Shown here: piece after piece, positions 23,488 through 32,555 of the stretch
Position numbering within the stretch: the first letter of the stretch is position 1
Layout of the letters: each line of letters starts with the position of its first letter
Assembly: GCA_964428355.1 (NCBI GenBank)
Contig: CAYRYU010000001.1
Coordinates: 186,001-250,000, forward strand
DNA length: 64,000 nt
Direction: 5' to 3'
DNA from: CAYRYU01 sp964428355
GTDB taxonomy: Bacteria > Muiribacteriota > Ozemobacteria > Ozemobacterales > Ozemobacteraceae
Notes under the pieces: generated by a model
What the model was told of the DNA's origin: nothing
Seen by the model: only the letters and a program-made list of their open reading frames with translations
Databases searched by the model: none
Position numbers and translations under genes: made by a program

Positions 23488-24637
23488 CTCCCCCAACTGG
23501 AGCGGGGCTTCGTCCTACTGCGTTACGCTTTCCCGAAAGTTGATCGAGGCGGGAGACGAGATCCTCCTGCTCACCGAACCCGGACGCCCCCTCGAAGAAG
23601 CCCGCGCCGCAGGGATTCCCACTGACGACTCGATCCGTCTGAACCACCGCAATCCCTATCTCTACGTCCACGCCATGAAACGGATGAAAAGGATCTTCTC
23701 CTCCTTCGAACCCGACATCATTTCCAGCCACATCAACGAAGGGGCCTGGATGGCCGGCCTTATTGCACGCTGGGTGTGCCCGACTGCCGTCGTGGTCAGA
23801 ACCCGGTCCGACATCGACCCACCGAAAGGCCACTTCATAAACCGTTTCGTCCACCACCGCTGGACCGACCACCTGATTGTCAGCTCGCGTCTTCACAAGC
23901 GTCTTTGCGAGAAGATCCTGGATTTCCCCCCCGAAGCCATCGACGTGGTTTATGGGGCCGTAGACCCCGACAGGTTCAGACCCGGGATCGATCCCTCCCG
24001 CCGATTCAGAGCGAGTATTGCCATGCCAAGGGGAGGGGTGGCGATCGGCCTCCTCGCCCGCCTCGATCCGGTCAAGGGTCACGAGTATGCGCTCCAGGCG
24101 CTTTCGCGCCTCGCCGCAAGCCCGGTTCCCTGGAAACTCTGCGCCCTCGGTTACGAAAACCAACGGACTTTCTCCTGGCTCCGCGAGCAGGCATTACAAC
24201 TCGGAATCGCTGACCGGATCGAAACTTTCGGCATGCGAAACGACCTCCCCGAGGTTCTCGACTCTCTCGATGTCGGCCTGATCTCGTCCATCGGCTCGGA
24301 GGCGAACTGCCGGGCCGCCCTCGAATTCATGGCATCGGGAAAGCCCGTCGTGGCCACCACGGTTGGGGTGATCCCGGAGATCATCCGCGAAGGTGAGGAA
24401 GGATTCCTGGTTCCCCCTGAAAATCCCCAGGCGATGGCGGCCGCCCTGGCCCGCCTGATTTCGAACCCCCTCCTTCGTCAGACGATGGGAAAAACGGCCC
24501 GGGGAACCGTGATGTCCAATTTCAACCTGGATCTTTTCGCAGCCAGAACCGGATCCGTTTTTCGGAAAGCTATTGGGCGGAAACTGGAAACACTTGATCG
24601 GAAGAGCTTTTCCCCTCCCCATGGTCCCGCATCCTGA
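23450..24637 (+). CDS. Family 4 glycosyltransferase
   Basis: 395 residues of GT-B fold starting within the previous gene. N-terminal acceptor domain begins LRIIQILNSPNWSGASSY; the C-terminal donor domain holds IGLLARLDPVKGHEYALQAL and the E-x7-E motif in SEANCRAALEFMASGKPVVAT, with VIPEII following. Such retaining enzymes transfer sugars to lipopolysaccharide core, O-antigen or capsule. A promoter for the next gene begins 14 bases behind the stop codon. Confidence 0.9.
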   Translation: MGTKTLRIIQILNSPNWSGASSYCVTLSRKLIEAGDEILLLTEPGRPLEEARAAGIPTDDSIRLNHRNPYLYVHAMKRMKRIFSSFEPDIISSHINEGAWMAGLIARWVCPTAVVVRTRSDIDPPKGHFINRFVHHRWTDHLIVSSRLHKRLCEKILDFPPEAIDVVYGAVDPDRFRPGIDPSRRFRASIAMPRGGVAIGLLARLDPVKGHEYALQALSRLAASPVPWKLCALGYENQRTFSWLREQALQLGIADRIETFGMRNDLPEVLDSLDVGLISSIGSEANCRAALEFMASGKPVVATTVGVIPEIIREGEEGFLVPPENPQAMAAALARLISNPLLRQTMGKTARGTVMSNFNLDLFAARTGSVFRKAIGRKLETLDRKSFSPPHGPAS

Positions 24638-24650
24638 CCCCGAAGGCAGG

Positions 24651-24679
24651 TTGACAAAACCCGGGGCCTCGCCTAGAAT
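24651..24679 (+). promoter_or_regulatory. Strong sigma-70-type promoter
   Basis: TTGACA and TAGAAT with exactly 17 bases between. Start of transcription expected near 24686; GGAGG at 24689-24693 and the TTG start at 24698 follow. It heads the run that includes metG, tatD, aroB and nrdJ. Confidence 0.75.
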
Positions 24680-24697
24680 TCGGGAACCGGAGGCGCT

Positions 24698-26179
24698 TTG
24701 GCTTTGGAACTTTTCCGCAACACCGGGATCCGCTCCCGGATAATTTTCACGACCTTATGCCTGCTTCTCCTCCCCATCGGAACCATCTGGTACATCAAGT
24801 GGGCGGAAATCCAGGTGAACCTGCAGGTTCTCCTTTTCCTGGGGAACATCTACCTCCTCATCGGACTCGTATCATCCTGGATAGTCGCCTCTTCCATCAC
24901 CAAGCCCGCGAACCGCATCCGGCGGAAGCTCGAGGGTTTCCTGGAAAAGAAAGCCGCACAACCCATCCAGGACTTCGGAGAGGACGAGCTCGGTGAAATC
25001 GCCGGGGCGGTGAACCGGACGTTCGCCCTCTGGAACAACGAACTTGGCGGCATGATGAAGAAACAGCGCCAGAAGATCGACGAGACCGAGAAAATCCAGG
25101 CTCACGGCTCCGACCTGGAAAAGCAGCTCTCCCTGACCCGGTCGTGCCTCCACATCGCCCGGTCGCTCAACACCACATTCGATTTCCATGCCAATCTCAA
25201 GGCCATCCTCGACGAGGCGGTAAAGACCCTCAATGTTCAATGGGCTTCTATTCTGCTCGTCAACAGGGAAACACTCGAGATGACCGTCGCCTGCGTCCGT
25301 GGAATCGAGCAGTCGCTTCTCGACGACCTCAGCGAAGATCATTATCCCTCCATCAAGCTCAAGCCAAACGAGGGCCTCGCCGGCCAGGTGATCAAGGGGG
25401 GAATGCCCCTGATCGCCAACAAGGGCCACAGAGACCCTCGGTTCAAGCAGTTTTCCGAGTTCCAGAACCGCGAGGAGAAGATCGCCAGCATCCTCTGCGC
25501 CCCGGTCCTCGGCTCGGACGGTGCGGTCCTCGGAGTCGTCAACTTCATCAACCGGATCTCGCCGCCTCTTTTCCAGAACGAGGACATCCCCTTCTCGCAG
25601 GACATCGCCGTCCTGGTCGCCCTTGTGGTGGAACGAAACAAATTGTACAAGAACCTTTTCAGCGACGACCAGACGGGGCTCCTCAGCTACCGGGTCTGGA
25701 AGGGCCATTTCGAGGAGGAAGCCCTCCGCGCGATCCGGTATGCCCAGCCGCTGAGCATCCTGATCGTCGACCTGGACAAGTTCCGCGAGATCCTCGAAGG
25801 GACTTCCGGGGAGTTCGCGATGAAGGTCAGCAACGATTGCGCCAAGATCCTTCAGAAGACGCTCCGGGAAACCGACCTCGCGTCCCGCGTCCAGGACAGA
25901 TACTATCTGCTCCTCCCGTACACCGATGCATCCGGGTCCCTTTTCCTTGCCGGCCGGATCAAGGAAGCCCTCGAGGCCGCCCGGTTCGATTTCGGGGGCC
26001 GGGAGGTCTCCTTCACCGCCTCAGCCGGAATCGCCGCTTTCCCAGGGTCCGGACCCGATCCCAAGAAGCTTTCCGAATACGCGCTCAAGGCCCTCGAACA
26101 GGCCAAATCCGGCGGCCGGAACCGCGTCGTCATCCAGGGGGCGGAACCAGACCCGGTTGCCATCCCCCCCGAATCCTGA
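24698..26179 (+). CDS. Membrane GAF protein with degenerate GGDEF domain
   Basis: 493 residues from a TTG start with GGAGG four bases upstream. Two transmembrane helices (about 14-32 and 44-65), a HAMP-like and coiled-coil linker (about 66-150), a GAF domain (about 155-312, with GLAGQVIKGGMPLIAN and APVLGSDGAVLGVVNF) and a C-terminal GGDEF-fold domain (about 325-485). In the last one the signature reads VQDRY (398-402) in place of GGDEF, and the DxxFKxxND element reads DKFREILEG, so diguanylate cyclase activity is not expected. It could bind GTP or c-di-GMP or act as a scaffold. First gene of the metG operon. What the GAF domain binds is unknown. Confidence 0.85.
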   Translation: MALELFRNTGIRSRIIFTTLCLLLLPIGTIWYIKWAEIQVNLQVLLFLGNIYLLIGLVSSWIVASSITKPANRIRRKLEGFLEKKAAQPIQDFGEDELGEIAGAVNRTFALWNNELGGMMKKQRQKIDETEKIQAHGSDLEKQLSLTRSCLHIARSLNTTFDFHANLKAILDEAVKTLNVQWASILLVNRETLEMTVACVRGIEQSLLDDLSEDHYPSIKLKPNEGLAGQVIKGGMPLIANKGHRDPRFKQFSEFQNREEKIASILCAPVLGSDGAVLGVVNFINRISPPLFQNEDIPFSQDIAVLVALVVERNKLYKNLFSDDQTGLLSYRVWKGHFEEEALRAIRYAQPLSILIVDLDKFREILEGTSGEFAMKVSNDCAKILQKTLRETDLASRVQDRYYLLLPYTDASGSLFLAGRIKEALEAARFDFGGREVSFTASAGIAAFPGSGPDPKKLSEYALKALEQAKSGGRNRVVIQGAEPDPVAIPPES

Positions 26180-26193
26180 AAACGAGGAAACTC

Positions 26194-28161
26194 ATGACCA
26201 CCAGCGAAAAGACCTTCTACATCACCACGCCCATCTATTATTCGAACGCCGACCTCCATATCGGACACGCCTTCACGACCCTCGCCGCCGACACTGTCTC
26301 CCGCTTCCAGAAGGCCATGGGACGAAGCTGCCATTTCCTGACAGGTCTTGACGAGCACGGTCAGAAGGTCGAGCAGGCCGCCCGCGCCAAAGGCGTCACT
26401 CCCCAGGCCCACTGCGACCTCCAGGCCGAAAAAGCCCGTCAACTCTGGAAAAAGCTCGAGATCGGGAACGACGATTTCATCCGCACCACCGAGGAGCGCC
26501 ACAAGAAGACCGTCAGGCAGGTTCTCGAACTGCTTCACAAGAACGGCGATATCTACGAATCCAGTTACCAGGGTTGGTACTGCACCCCCTGCGAGCGTTT
26601 CTGGACGGAAAAGGAAGTCCCCGAGAAGAACTGCCCCGACTGCAAACGGCCCGTTGAACAGCTCGAGGAGAAGAACTACTTCTTCCGGATGTCGAAATAC
26701 CAACAGGACCTCATTTCCTACATCAACTCCCACCCCGGCTATATCCGCCCCGAGAACAGAAAGAACGAGGTGCTCGGTTTCCTCGCCCAGCCCCTCGGCG
26801 ACCTCTGCATCTCCCGGCCGAAAAAGCGCCTTTCCTGGGGAATCGAACTCCCCTTCGACCCCGATTACGTCACCTATGTTTGGGTCGATGCGCTCACAAA
26901 CTACATCTCCGCGATCGGATTCCCCGACGACATGGACCGTTTCCAAAAAATCTGGCCCGTCGACTTCCACCTTATCGCGAAGGACATCCTGACCACGCAC
27001 GCAGTCTACTGGTCCACGATGCTCCTTTCCCTGAAGCTTCCCCTCCCCCGCTCGATCTATGCGCACGGCTGGTGGGTTTTCAGCGGGGGAAAGATGTCGA
27101 AGTCCGTCGGAAATGTCGTCAACCCCCTCGATCTCGTCGAAAAGTTCGGCCTCGACCCCTTTCGTTACATCCTTTTCCGGGAGATGGTCTTCGGTGCCGA
27201 TGCCAACTTCTCCGAGGAAGCCTTTACAACCCGGTTCAACGCCGACCTGGCCAACGATTTCGGAAACCTCTGCCAGCGCACCCTTCCCATGCTCCTCAAG
27301 CATCGGGAGGGAAGATTCACCAAGAGCCCGCCCGCCTTCACCCAAAGCAGGGAGATCGCCCAACTCGCAGAAACGGTGAAAACCGACTATATCCAGGCAA
27401 TGGAGAACCTCCAGTTCAACGAAGCGCTGAAACGCATCTGGGACCTGATCGGAAGACTCAACAAGTTCGTCGACGAAGCCGCTCCCTGGACACTCGCGAA
27501 AGAGAAACGTTTCTCCCATCTCGACGAAGTTTTCTACGATGTCGGAGAGGGAATACGCTTCGCCGCGCACCTCGTCCAACCCTTCATGCCCAGTTACGCC
27601 GCCCGGTTCCTGACCCAGATCGGCCTCGACGGGAAATTCCTTCCCATCCCAGAACTGGCATGGGGCCAGCTTCCCGATGGAACCAAATGCAATCCCCCCC
27701 AGCCGATCTTCCCCAGGATCGAAACGACCAGGATCGAAAACCTGAAGAAGGGGGTAAAGGGAGCCCCCGCCCAGGAAGATCCTGCTAAAGCCCCTCCCGC
27801 TGCGCCGGCCGCCCCCGCCCCCCAACCGGGCGAGGGACTCGTGGATTACGACGAGTTCATGAAGACCCACCTCTGCGTGGCAAGGGTCCAGTCCGCTGAA
27901 AAGGTCGAGAAGGCCGACAAGCTGCTCAAGTTGACGGTTCTGGTCGGCGAGGAAACCCGCACTCTCGTCGCCGGAATCGCGCTCCACTACAAGCCCGAAG
28001 ACCTGGTCGGCAAGGAGGTCGTGATGGTGAAGAACCTCAAACCCGCCAAGATCAGGGGCGTCGAATCACACGGGATGATCCTGGCAGCATCGACACCGGA
28101 AGGCGGGCTTGCGCTCATCAGCCCGGACAAACCCGCGGTCATCGGGGGTCGGGTTAAGTAA
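26194..28161 (+). CDS. metG: Methionyl-tRNA synthetase with C-terminal tRNA-binding domain
   Basis: 655 residues from ATG 26194, 14 bases behind the previous stop; the open frame extends far upstream without sense. Class I signatures HIGH (residues 22-25) and KMSKS (300-304) are intact. The connective peptide holds one zinc knuckle with Cys 130, 133, 147 and 150. After the anticodon-binding helical domain comes a Pro/Ala linker (about 530-550) and a Trbp111/EMAP-like OB-fold domain (about 553-655, DYDEFMKTHLCVARV...GMILAAS) that dimerises and holds tRNA. It charges initiator and elongator tRNA-Met. Confidence 0.97.
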   Translation: MTTSEKTFYITTPIYYSNADLHIGHAFTTLAADTVSRFQKAMGRSCHFLTGLDEHGQKVEQAARAKGVTPQAHCDLQAEKARQLWKKLEIGNDDFIRTTEERHKKTVRQVLELLHKNGDIYESSYQGWYCTPCERFWTEKEVPEKNCPDCKRPVEQLEEKNYFFRMSKYQQDLISYINSHPGYIRPENRKNEVLGFLAQPLGDLCISRPKKRLSWGIELPFDPDYVTYVWVDALTNYISAIGFPDDMDRFQKIWPVDFHLIAKDILTTHAVYWSTMLLSLKLPLPRSIYAHGWWVFSGGKMSKSVGNVVNPLDLVEKFGLDPFRYILFREMVFGADANFSEEAFTTRFNADLANDFGNLCQRTLPMLLKHREGRFTKSPPAFTQSREIAQLAETVKTDYIQAMENLQFNEALKRIWDLIGRLNKFVDEAAPWTLAKEKRFSHLDEVFYDVGEGIRFAAHLVQPFMPSYAARFLTQIGLDGKFLPIPELAWGQLPDGTKCNPPQPIFPRIETTRIENLKKGVKGAPAQEDPAKAPPAAPAAPAPQPGEGLVDYDEFMKTHLCVARVQSAEKVEKADKLLKLTVLVGEETRTLVAGIALHYKPEDLVGKEVVMVKNLKPAKIRGVESHGMILAASTPEGGLALISPDKPAVIGGRVK

Positions 28162-28171
28162 CCCGAGCAGA

Positions 28172-28990
28172 ATGTCCCTCTCCCTGGTCGACGTTCACGC
28201 CCACCTCCAGGACCCGAAATTCGGATCCGACCTTCAACCGTTCCTGAGCCGCCTGCGAAAGGCCGGGGTCGGAACCGTCATCGTTCCCGGAACCGACGAG
28301 AGAACGAGCATTGACGCGGTCCGTCTCTCCGAAAAGGTCCCGGAGATTTTCGCGATGGTGGGAATCCACCCCCACGACGCGGTCTCTTACAACGACTCTT
28401 CAGAAGCGAACCTGGAGCGCCTTCTCGACAACCCGAAAGTCCTGGGGGTCGGGGAAATCGGACTCGACTATCATTACCACTTTTCCCCAAACGAGGTTCA
28501 GCGAAAGGTCTTCTCCACGCTTTGGAGATTCGCGGCCGAACATGGGTCGCCGGTGGCGGTCCACGTCCGGGAAGCCTTCGAGGATTTCTTCCCCCTGATC
28601 GCAGATCTTCCCCGGCCCCCCGGGGTCCTTCTTCATTGTTTTTCAGGAGACATGGGGATTGCCCGAAAAGCCCTCGACCTGGGTTTTCATTTCTCGATCG
28701 GCGGCGTCCTGACCTTCCCCAAGAGCGATGAAACCCGCGAGATATTCAAACACCTCCCCGAAAACCGGATCCACATCGAAACCGATTGTCCCTACCTGGC
28801 CCCCCAGAGCCGCAGGGGGAAGTTGAATGAACCCTCCCTGATTCCCGAGGTCTTTTTCCGTCTTTGCGAGATCCGAAAGACCGAACCTTCACAATTGTCG
28901 CGGATCCTTTCCCAAAACGCCAGGGAGCTTTTCGGTCCCAAGCTGCAAGCCTGTGGCCCGGCCGCCCCCTCGCCCGGCCAGGAAGGTTGA
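28172..28990 (+). CDS. tatD: TatD-family metal-dependent hydrolase/nuclease
   Basis: 272 residues from ATG 28172, 10 bases behind metG. TIM-barrel amidohydrolase signatures: DVHAHLQD (metal-binding His 9 and 11), VGEIGLDYHY (bridging Glu), HVREAFEDF, LLHCFSGD and ETDCPYLAP (final metal-binding Asp). Family members are Mg-dependent 3'-5' exonucleases or D-aminoacyl-tRNA deacylase-like enzymes. The pairing metG-tatD is very common in bacteria. AroB follows after four bases. Confidence 0.94.
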   Translation: MSLSLVDVHAHLQDPKFGSDLQPFLSRLRKAGVGTVIVPGTDERTSIDAVRLSEKVPEIFAMVGIHPHDAVSYNDSSEANLERLLDNPKVLGVGEIGLDYHYHFSPNEVQRKVFSTLWRFAAEHGSPVAVHVREAFEDFFPLIADLPRPPGVLLHCFSGDMGIARKALDLGFHFSIGGVLTFPKSDETREIFKHLPENRIHIETDCPYLAPQSRRGKLNEPSLIPEVFFRLCEIRKTEPSQLSRILSQNARELFGPKLQACGPAAPSPGQEG

Positions 28991-28994
28991 CCCG

Positions 28995-30092
28995 ATGGAA
29001 ACACACAAATTGGCATTCGCCCGCTCCTCTGCGTACGAGATCCAGCTGGGATGCGAAATCCTGCAAGCCCTGGCTTCCAAGATCAGCCGGCTCGGCCTCG
29101 GCAAGAAATGCTTCATCCTGACCAACGAGACGGTTGCACGTTGGTATCTCGAGCCGCTGGCCGGCCATCTCCGGGACCGCGGATTCGAGGTTGTCACCCA
29201 GACTCTACCCGACGGCGAGCAGTACAAAACGCTCCAACATGCCACGTCGGTCTTCCCGTCACTCTTCGGTGCCGAGATGGACCGCACCAACGCGCTGGTG
29301 ACTCTCGGAGGCGGAGTGATCGGCGATCTTGGGGGGTTCGTCGCTTCGATTTTCAAGAGGGGAATACCCCTCATCCAGATTCCCACCTCTCTTTTGGCGA
29401 TGGTCGATGCCTGCGTCGGGGGCAAGGTCGCGGTCAATGTTCCCGAAGGGAAGAACCTGATCGGTTCTTTCTACCAACCAGCTTTCGTCGGGATCGACGT
29501 GGCGGTCCTCCGGACCCTCCCATTGTCCCAGCTCGCTTACGGCCTTGCCGAGGCGATCAAGCATGGGGCCGTTGCCGACGCCGCATATTTCAACTTCATT
29601 TTCAAGAACCGGGAAGCCATGAAGAACAAGGATCTCGCTCTCCTGCAGCGTCTCGTGCGAAGATCCATCCACATCAAGAAGTCCTTCGTCGAAGAGGACG
29701 AGCTCGACCATGGAAAGCGCCAGGTACTCAACTTCGGGCACACCTTCGGGCACGCATACGAGTTGCTGGGCGAATTCCTTCGCTTCCATCACGGCGAGGC
29801 GGTGGGGCTTGGAATGCTTTCAGCCCTGGCGGTGGCCCGAAAGATGGGAATCCTGAAGGACGACTACACCGCCAACCTGGAAAAACTCCTCGAGGATCTC
29901 GGCCTTCCCACGAGGATCCCCCGTGAATGGTCCCTGGAGCGCATCTCCCAGGCGATGTGCCATGACAAGAAGCGACAGAAGGGCAAGGTGAAATTCGTGC
30001 TTCCCGTCGCGCTTGGGAAGGTGGAGATCGTTCCGGTTGACATTTCCGGCATCCCCGAGTTCCTCGGCCCTCTTTCCCAGCTCTTTTCCTGA
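28995..30092 (+). CDS. aroB: 3-Dehydroquinate synthase
   Basis: 365 residues from ATG 28995, four bases behind tatD. It converts DAHP to 3-dehydroquinate, the second step of the shikimate pathway, with NAD and Zn (or Co). Family motifs are complete: LPDGEQYKTL, LGGGVIGDLGGFVASIFKRGI, QIPTSLLAMVDACVGGKVAVN, GLAEAIKHG (zinc and lysine site), NFGHTFGHAYE (zinc His) and HGEAVGLGM (zinc His). No other shikimate gene lies in the window. Probably part of the same transcript as metG. Confidence 0.96.
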   Translation: METHKLAFARSSAYEIQLGCEILQALASKISRLGLGKKCFILTNETVARWYLEPLAGHLRDRGFEVVTQTLPDGEQYKTLQHATSVFPSLFGAEMDRTNALVTLGGGVIGDLGGFVASIFKRGIPLIQIPTSLLAMVDACVGGKVAVNVPEGKNLIGSFYQPAFVGIDVAVLRTLPLSQLAYGLAEAIKHGAVADAAYFNFIFKNREAMKNKDLALLQRLVRRSIHIKKSFVEEDELDHGKRQVLNFGHTFGHAYELLGEFLRFHHGEAVGLGMLSALAVARKMGILKDDYTANLEKLLEDLGLPTRIPREWSLERISQAMCHDKKRQKGKVKFVLPVALGKVEIVPVDISGIPEFLGPLSQLFS

Positions 30093-30118
30093 TCCGAATT
30101 CCAAGCGGAGGCTTTCCC

Positions 30119-32413
30119 ATGACGACCATAAACACTCTTCCTATCCAATTCTCACCCAACGCCCGGAAGGTGCTCGAAAAGCGCTACCTGACCAAGGGAA
30201 AGGATGGAAAGCCCACCGAAACGGTCGAGGAGCTTTTCCGGAGGGTTGCCAAAGCCATCGCGGCAGGGGAAGAGAAGTTTCCCAACTCACCCCACAAGCC
30301 GGCCCAGCTCGAGGACATCTTTCACGCAATGATGGTCGATCTGGATTTCATGCCCAACAGTCCCACGCTCATGAACGCGGGAAAACCGCTGGGCCAACTT
30401 TCGGCCTGTTTCGTGCTCCCCGTCGGAGACTCCATGGACGCCATATTCGACGCCATCAAGCAGGCTGCGCTCATCCACAAGTCGGGTGGGGGCACGGGAT
30501 TCAGCTTCTCCCGCCTGCGGCCTGCGAACGACATTGTTGCCAGCACCAGCGGGGTCAGTTCAGGCCCGATTTCCTTCATGAAGGTTTTCAACATCGCAAC
30601 CGAAACGATCAAGCAAGGGGGCACACGGAGGGGGGCGAACATGGGAATCCTCCGGGTGGACCATCCCGACATCATCGATTTCATCAAATCCAAGGAAGAC
30701 TCGGAAGCTCTGACCAACTTCAACATTTCAGTGGCAATAACCGATCCTTTCATGGAAGCCCTCGAGAAGGACGGGGAGTATCAGCTCATCAACCCACGGA
30801 CCCGCGAACCCGCAGGCACCCTCGAGGCGGCGAAAGTCTTCCAGATGATCGTGGAAAGAGCATGGCGGAACGGGGAACCCGGCATCATCTTCCTCGACAG
30901 GATAAACCGTGACCAGCCCACCCCGCAGATCGGAGCGATCGAATCGACCAACCCCTGTGGCGAACAGCCGCTTCTTCCTTACGAGTCGTGCAACCTCGGA
31001 TCGATCAACCTGGCCCGCTTCGTGCACAAGAGCCACGGGAAAAACAAGATCGATTTCCCCCGCCTAAAGGAGATAATCGGCCATTCCGTCAGGTTCCTCG
31101 ACAATGTCATCGAGGTGAATCGGTACCCTATCGACGAAATCGGCCAGACGACGAAGGCGAACAGGAAGATCGGCCTTGGAGTGATGGGTTGGGCGGATCT
31201 TCTCATCAAAATGGACATCCCATACAATTCGGAAGCGGCCCTCACGCTCGCGGAGGAGTTGATGGGCTTCGTCAAGCGTGAAGCCTGGGCCGCCTCTATC
31301 GAACTCGCCAATGAACGCGGGCCTTTCCCAAACTTTCCCGGCTCCGCCCTGGACAAGCGGGGTTTCCCAAAAGCCCGGAATGCAACGGTAACCACCATTG
31401 CACCGACCGGAACGATCAGCCTGATAGCAGGTTGTTCCAGCGGGATCGAACCACTGTTCGCCCTCGCCTACGAAAAACACGTCCTCGAAAAGGAACGCCT
31501 CGTGGAGGTCAACCAGGATTTCCTCTCCAGGATCCAGGAAGCAGGCCTGAACTCCCCCGACTTCCTCGAGAAGGTTGCCAAACAGGGGAACCTGAAGAAC
31601 CTCCCGGAGATTCCCGAGAAGATTCGCCGCGTCTTCGTCACTTCGCACGAAATTACACCCGAGTGGCATGTCCGGATGCAGGCGGCTTTCCAGAAGTTCA
31701 CCGATAACGCGGTGAGCAAGACGGTCAACTTTCCGCACGATGCGACAAAGAAGGATGTCGAAACCGCATTCCGTCTTGCCCACACCCTCGGATGCAAGGG
31801 AATCACCGTTTACCGCGACGGATCGAGAGACGAGCAGGTCCTCAACCTCGGTTCGGGAGGAGGGAAACATGGGAAGGGAAAAACCGGAAAGATCGCTCCA
31901 AGGCCAAGGCCGGAAAGAACCGTCGGAACCACCGAAAGGGTGAAGATCGGGTGCGGGAACCTGTACATCACTGTTAACTCGGACAACGAGGGTATCTGCG
32001 AGGTTTTCACCAGCCTCGGACGCGGCGGGGGCTGTCCCTCCCAAAGCGAAGCCGCGGCACGCCTCGTTTCCATGGCTCTACGGGCGGGCGTATCCGTCGA
32101 GGAGGTCATCGACCAGCTCAAGGGAATCCGCTGCCTTTCAACGATGAAAAGGGGCGGCGTGACGAATGGGATCAAGGTCCTCTCCTGCCCTGACGCGATC
32201 GGAAGGGCTATCGAGCAGTATCACCAGACCGCCAGGCCCCATCCCACGGCTCCCGCCCACGGAACCCGGAACGGGAAACCCGATCTTGCCGGCAGGGAGT
32301 TTCTTCTCGATGGCGAACCGGCCGAGGGGAAATGCCCCGATTGCGGGGAAATCCTCGACCACGAAGGTGGATGTGTCATCTGCCGGAAATGCGGATTCTC
32401 CAAGTGCGGATGA
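30119..32413 (+). CDS. nrdJ: Adenosylcobalamin-dependent (class II) ribonucleotide reductase
   Basis: 764 residues. It reduces ribonucleotides to deoxyribonucleotides using a B12-derived radical, independent of oxygen. The active site is complete: the redox pair Cys 97 (SACF) and Cys 291 (SCNLGS), and the thiyl radical motif NPCGE with Asn 278, Cys 280 and Glu 282. Behind the barrel lies a TSCPD-type domain (CGNLYITVNSDNEGICEVF) and the tail ends in a cysteine-rich zinc-ribbon-like part (CPDCGEIL...CRKCGFSKCG) whose Cys pairs shuttle electrons from thioredoxin. It is 26 bases behind aroB, likely in the same operon. No nrdA/B or nrdD is in the window. Confidence 0.95.
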   Translation: MTTINTLPIQFSPNARKVLEKRYLTKGKDGKPTETVEELFRRVAKAIAAGEEKFPNSPHKPAQLEDIFHAMMVDLDFMPNSPTLMNAGKPLGQLSACFVLPVGDSMDAIFDAIKQAALIHKSGGGTGFSFSRLRPANDIVASTSGVSSGPISFMKVFNIATETIKQGGTRRGANMGILRVDHPDIIDFIKSKEDSEALTNFNISVAITDPFMEALEKDGEYQLINPRTREPAGTLEAAKVFQMIVERAWRNGEPGIIFLDRINRDQPTPQIGAIESTNPCGEQPLLPYESCNLGSINLARFVHKSHGKNKIDFPRLKEIIGHSVRFLDNVIEVNRYPIDEIGQTTKANRKIGLGVMGWADLLIKMDIPYNSEAALTLAEELMGFVKREAWAASIELANERGPFPNFPGSALDKRGFPKARNATVTTIAPTGTISLIAGCSSGIEPLFALAYEKHVLEKERLVEVNQDFLSRIQEAGLNSPDFLEKVAKQGNLKNLPEIPEKIRRVFVTSHEITPEWHVRMQAAFQKFTDNAVSKTVNFPHDATKKDVETAFRLAHTLGCKGITVYRDGSRDEQVLNLGSGGGKHGKGKTGKIAPRPRPERTVGTTERVKIGCGNLYITVNSDNEGICEVFTSLGRGGGCPSQSEAAARLVSMALRAGVSVEEVIDQLKGIRCLSTMKRGGVTNGIKVLSCPDAIGRAIEQYHQTARPHPTAPAHGTRNGKPDLAGREFLLDGEPAEGKCPDCGEILDHEGGCVICRKCGFSKCG

Positions 32414-32485
32414 GCCGGACCAACAGCCTGCAACTCGGGAACTGATCCAGGTTTTTCCCTGGGGGTTTTCCGTACCCTCCCCCCA

Positions 32486-32514
32486 TTGACACATCCCTTT
32501 TCTCTGCGTAAGAT
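32486..32514 (+). promoter_or_regulatory. Strong sigma-70-type promoter
   Basis: TTGACA and TAAGAT with a 17-base spacer; predicted start near 32521, then AGGAG and the ATG at 32556. It shows that the next gene is transcribed separately from nrdJ. Confidence 0.75.
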
Positions 32515-32555
32515 TAATCTATATAGTCTTCATCCGGTAGCAGGAGAAGTCAGTA

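Noticed and set aside
25903..27987. Open frame of 694 codons on the minus strand
   Set aside because: It is antisense to metG and to the end of the GGDEF gene and arises from G+C-rich codon bias; its translation shows no motif.
32447..32475. Terminator behind nrdJ
   Set aside because: CCAGG and CCTGG give only a five-base stem and the following T run is interrupted; too weak to list.
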